Origin: Emiliania huxleyi CCMP1516
Lineage: Eukaryota; Haptophyta; Isochrysidales; Noelaerhabdaceae
Direction of reading: 5' to 3'
Assembly (NCBI RefSeq): GCF_000372725.1
Contig: NW_005201123.1
Coordinates: 1-64,000, forward strand
Length of the DNA stretch: 64,000 nt
Position numbers and translations under genes: made by a program. This document shows, one piece after another, positions 62,485-64,000 of this stretch. The notes beneath the pieces were generated by a model. The model did not search any database. It saw only the letters and a list, made by a program, of their open reading frames with translations, and had not been told where the DNA came from. Positions within the stretch are counted from its first letter, which is position 1. Each line of letters opens with the position of its first letter.

Positions 62485-63778
62485 CGAATGCGTGGCAGGG
62501 TTGAAAAGAGCGTGTGGAGTGCATTGTGGGTGGGTGGCACGATCGGCCCGAAGTTATTGAGCGCTAGTTGTGCCACGTGCGTGGGTTGGATGAATTGCCC
62601 GTGCACCTGTGTCCATCTGTACGGCTTTATGTCCGTGCCAGTGTGCGCTGTGCCGTGCCCAGATGCCAGAGAGACAGAAAGAAAGATCAAAGAATTCTTA
62701 ATTAACAACACAGCCCCGCTCACAGCAGACTGGGTGTGCATACGCCCTTCGCCTCGGGCGTCGGGGTTGCAGTCGGTGCGTGAGCCGTGACCGTGTGTTG
62801 CGTAAGAGGTAAGTATGTTCTAGGAAGAAGTTCTACCACTGGCGGCTAGGGATGAGGCCGCAAAAGAGGCGCGCGAGACAAGGAGGAGAATCGGAGAACG
62901 GAGAGACTTTGGGACGACTAGAGGGGGGGGCCACGATGACACAACCCACATGATTAATTACTTGTGTCGCTAATGTTCAAACAAGCGGTCGTGTCGTGCA
63001 GCTCGGGTGCTGGGGGGGTCGTGGGAGCCGCTCGGGACCATTCTAAAGGCGTGTTTTGGTAGCTGGGGCCTCGAAAGCGCCCCCGGGGCCCTTTGAGGGG
63101 CCGCACATTGCTCGGTACCCCCCCTGCACATCTAAAGCCATCCCTCCTTCTAGGGGGGGGGGGGGGGGGGTGAGCAGCAGAGCGCACGGACCCAGCTCTC
63201 CCGCCTCTTCGCCGCCGCCCCCCTCCACCCTCGGCTCGTGTTTGAGCGTACGCTCGAGGCGGTTGTGTTCACCGCGCCTTCGAGCCCGGTTGGCAGTAGG
63301 AGGGCCCGCCGGTGAGACCACTGATTTTGGTGTCGACCATAAATTCTCGCCACTGGAACACATGCTACTTACAGCTGCTGTCTATACAGAGATGCCAGCA
63401 CCCCCCACAGGCAGAGCGCTCCTGCTGGGGGGGGGGGGTTCGGACCCCCCCAGCAGCAGAGCGCTGCTGCTGTGGGGGGGGGGGGGATATCGCGCACGAG
63501 TCAGCCGCGAGAGTCCGTCCAAGCCTCGGAACGAGCCCAACGGGGCCATTTTGGCCCCTCGGCGCCTTCTGCCGACCTTTGGCGCCCGATTTGGTGCCAC
63601 CCTGCGGTCTTCAGACGCATCTGAGGTGCTCCCATGATGTTTCTACATCGGGACGTGTCGTGGTCTGACAATCAAAAGCGGCAGAGAGCACACAACCACC
63701 CAAGCACGCACCCACGACAGACACCCGTTGCTGTTTTGGCTCTGCTCCCTGAGATTCCCTGCACACACCCAGCAGCTA
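62485..63778. other. Intergenic, no supported gene
   Basis: 62620-62720 carries a diverged piece of repeat family A. There are long G runs at 63158-63172, 63429-63438 and 63475-63486; the last two sit in a short repeat with CAGCAGAGCGCT. No exon is recognised. Confidence 0.4.
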
Positions 63779-64000
63779 CTAGAGTCCCTCCGGTCCCCCG
63801 ATTGGGTTCTCCGCACTCCCCGCGTCTAGGAGGAGCTGCAGGATCGCCGCCTCGCGCGCCTCCCCGTCCCCACTCCTGGACGCCTCACCGTCGTCAGCAA
63901 AGTCGTGGAGGAAGGCGCCAGCGTCCCCGAAGGGGTTTGTGCCTGTCTCGGCGTAGGCCTGCAGCAGCCCGCGGAGTCGCAGGCGCTCCTCGGCGATGAA
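63779..64000 (-). CDS. Unknown protein, C-terminal 73 residues (runs off the window)
   Basis: The minus-strand frame enters from the right edge with FIAEERLRLRGLLQAYAETG, TNPFGDAGAFLHDFADD, and ends DAGSAENPIGGPEGL before a stop. The first part is an amphipathic helix. No family is recognised. A GT after FADDG (GACGGTGAGGCG) could be a splice donor, in which case the stop seen here would not be used. Confidence 0.35.
   Translation of the reverse strand, partial: FIAEERLRLRGLLQAYAETGTNPFGDAGAFLHDFADDGEASRSGDGEAREAAILQLLLDAGSAENPIGGPEGL

Overview
This is nuclear DNA from a eukaryote, most likely a GC-rich microalga with a secondary plastid. The genes are split by many short introns. One predicted protein (ClpS-like, about 9.3-10.8 kb) starts with a hydrophobic signal-like segment followed by a basic, Ala/Arg-rich stretch, as expected for import into a complex plastid. 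Very GC-rich codons, abundant GC-AG introns, an NHL-BTB fragment and a Cys-rich CGxCGG module together suggest a haptophyte such as an Emiliania relative. The GC and GA 5' splice sites would also fit a dinoflagellate, so the lineage is inference.

Layout. 0-1.3 kb: 3' end of a Ser/Leu-rich protein gene (+). 3.4-6.4 kb: a gene encoding a PhyH-type dioxygenase, a Gln-rich linker and a SET domain (+). 6.7-7.6 kb: C-terminal part of an oligopeptide (OPT) transporter (-). 8.0-8.6 kb: unknown ORF (+). 9.3-10.8 kb: ClpS (-). 12.1-16.5 kb: retromer subunit VPS35 in 14 exons (-). 16.6-18.3 kb: repeats and a U-box relic. 18.5-19.3 kb: small SET protein (+). 20.7-23.0 kb: membrane protein with a galactose-binding-like domain (+). 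23.0-25.5 kb: coiled-coil, polyproline and WH2-like protein (+). 26.0-26.7 kb: mitochondrial IMP-type signal peptidase (-). 29.4-30.2 and 36.9-37.4 kb: two related glycosyltransferase-like genes or fragments. 32.9-35.0 kb: MATE transporter (-). 38.3-40.4 kb: ankyrin-U-box protein (+). 41.7-44.3 kb: BTB fragment, Cys-rich fragment, Copia relic and one arm of a long inverted duplication whose other arm is at 35.8-36.2 kb. 44.4-46.7 kb: SMYD-like SET protein (+). 48.4-49.8 kb: mitochondrial-carrier-like protein (+). 50.7-55.2 kb: Patched/Dispatched-type RND protein (-). 56.6-57.3 kb: Myb/SANT-like ORF (+). 58.4-59.3 kb: SYLF-UBA protein (+). 61.0-62.5 kb: Arg-rich nuclear-like protein (+). 63.8-64.0 kb: partial ORF (-).

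The genes do not form an operon or an obvious pathway. They are ordinary housekeeping, trafficking, transport and chromatin genes on both strands, separated by 0.5-3 kb of old dispersed repeats.

The most interesting signal is in the introns. In nearly every gene I could splice by homology and phase, the first 8-40 bases of an intron are a degenerate copy of the first bases of the downstream exon. The 5' splice site, usually GT or GC and sometimes GA, therefore mirrors the exon start. The rest of the intron is often either a short element with a CTCTTCAC...GTGAACAG hairpin at its 3' end or a 10-11 bp tandem repeat. This looks like insertion of intron-forming elements with target duplication (introners). 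Exon boundaries below were worked out by hand and checked for phase; they need transcript evidence.
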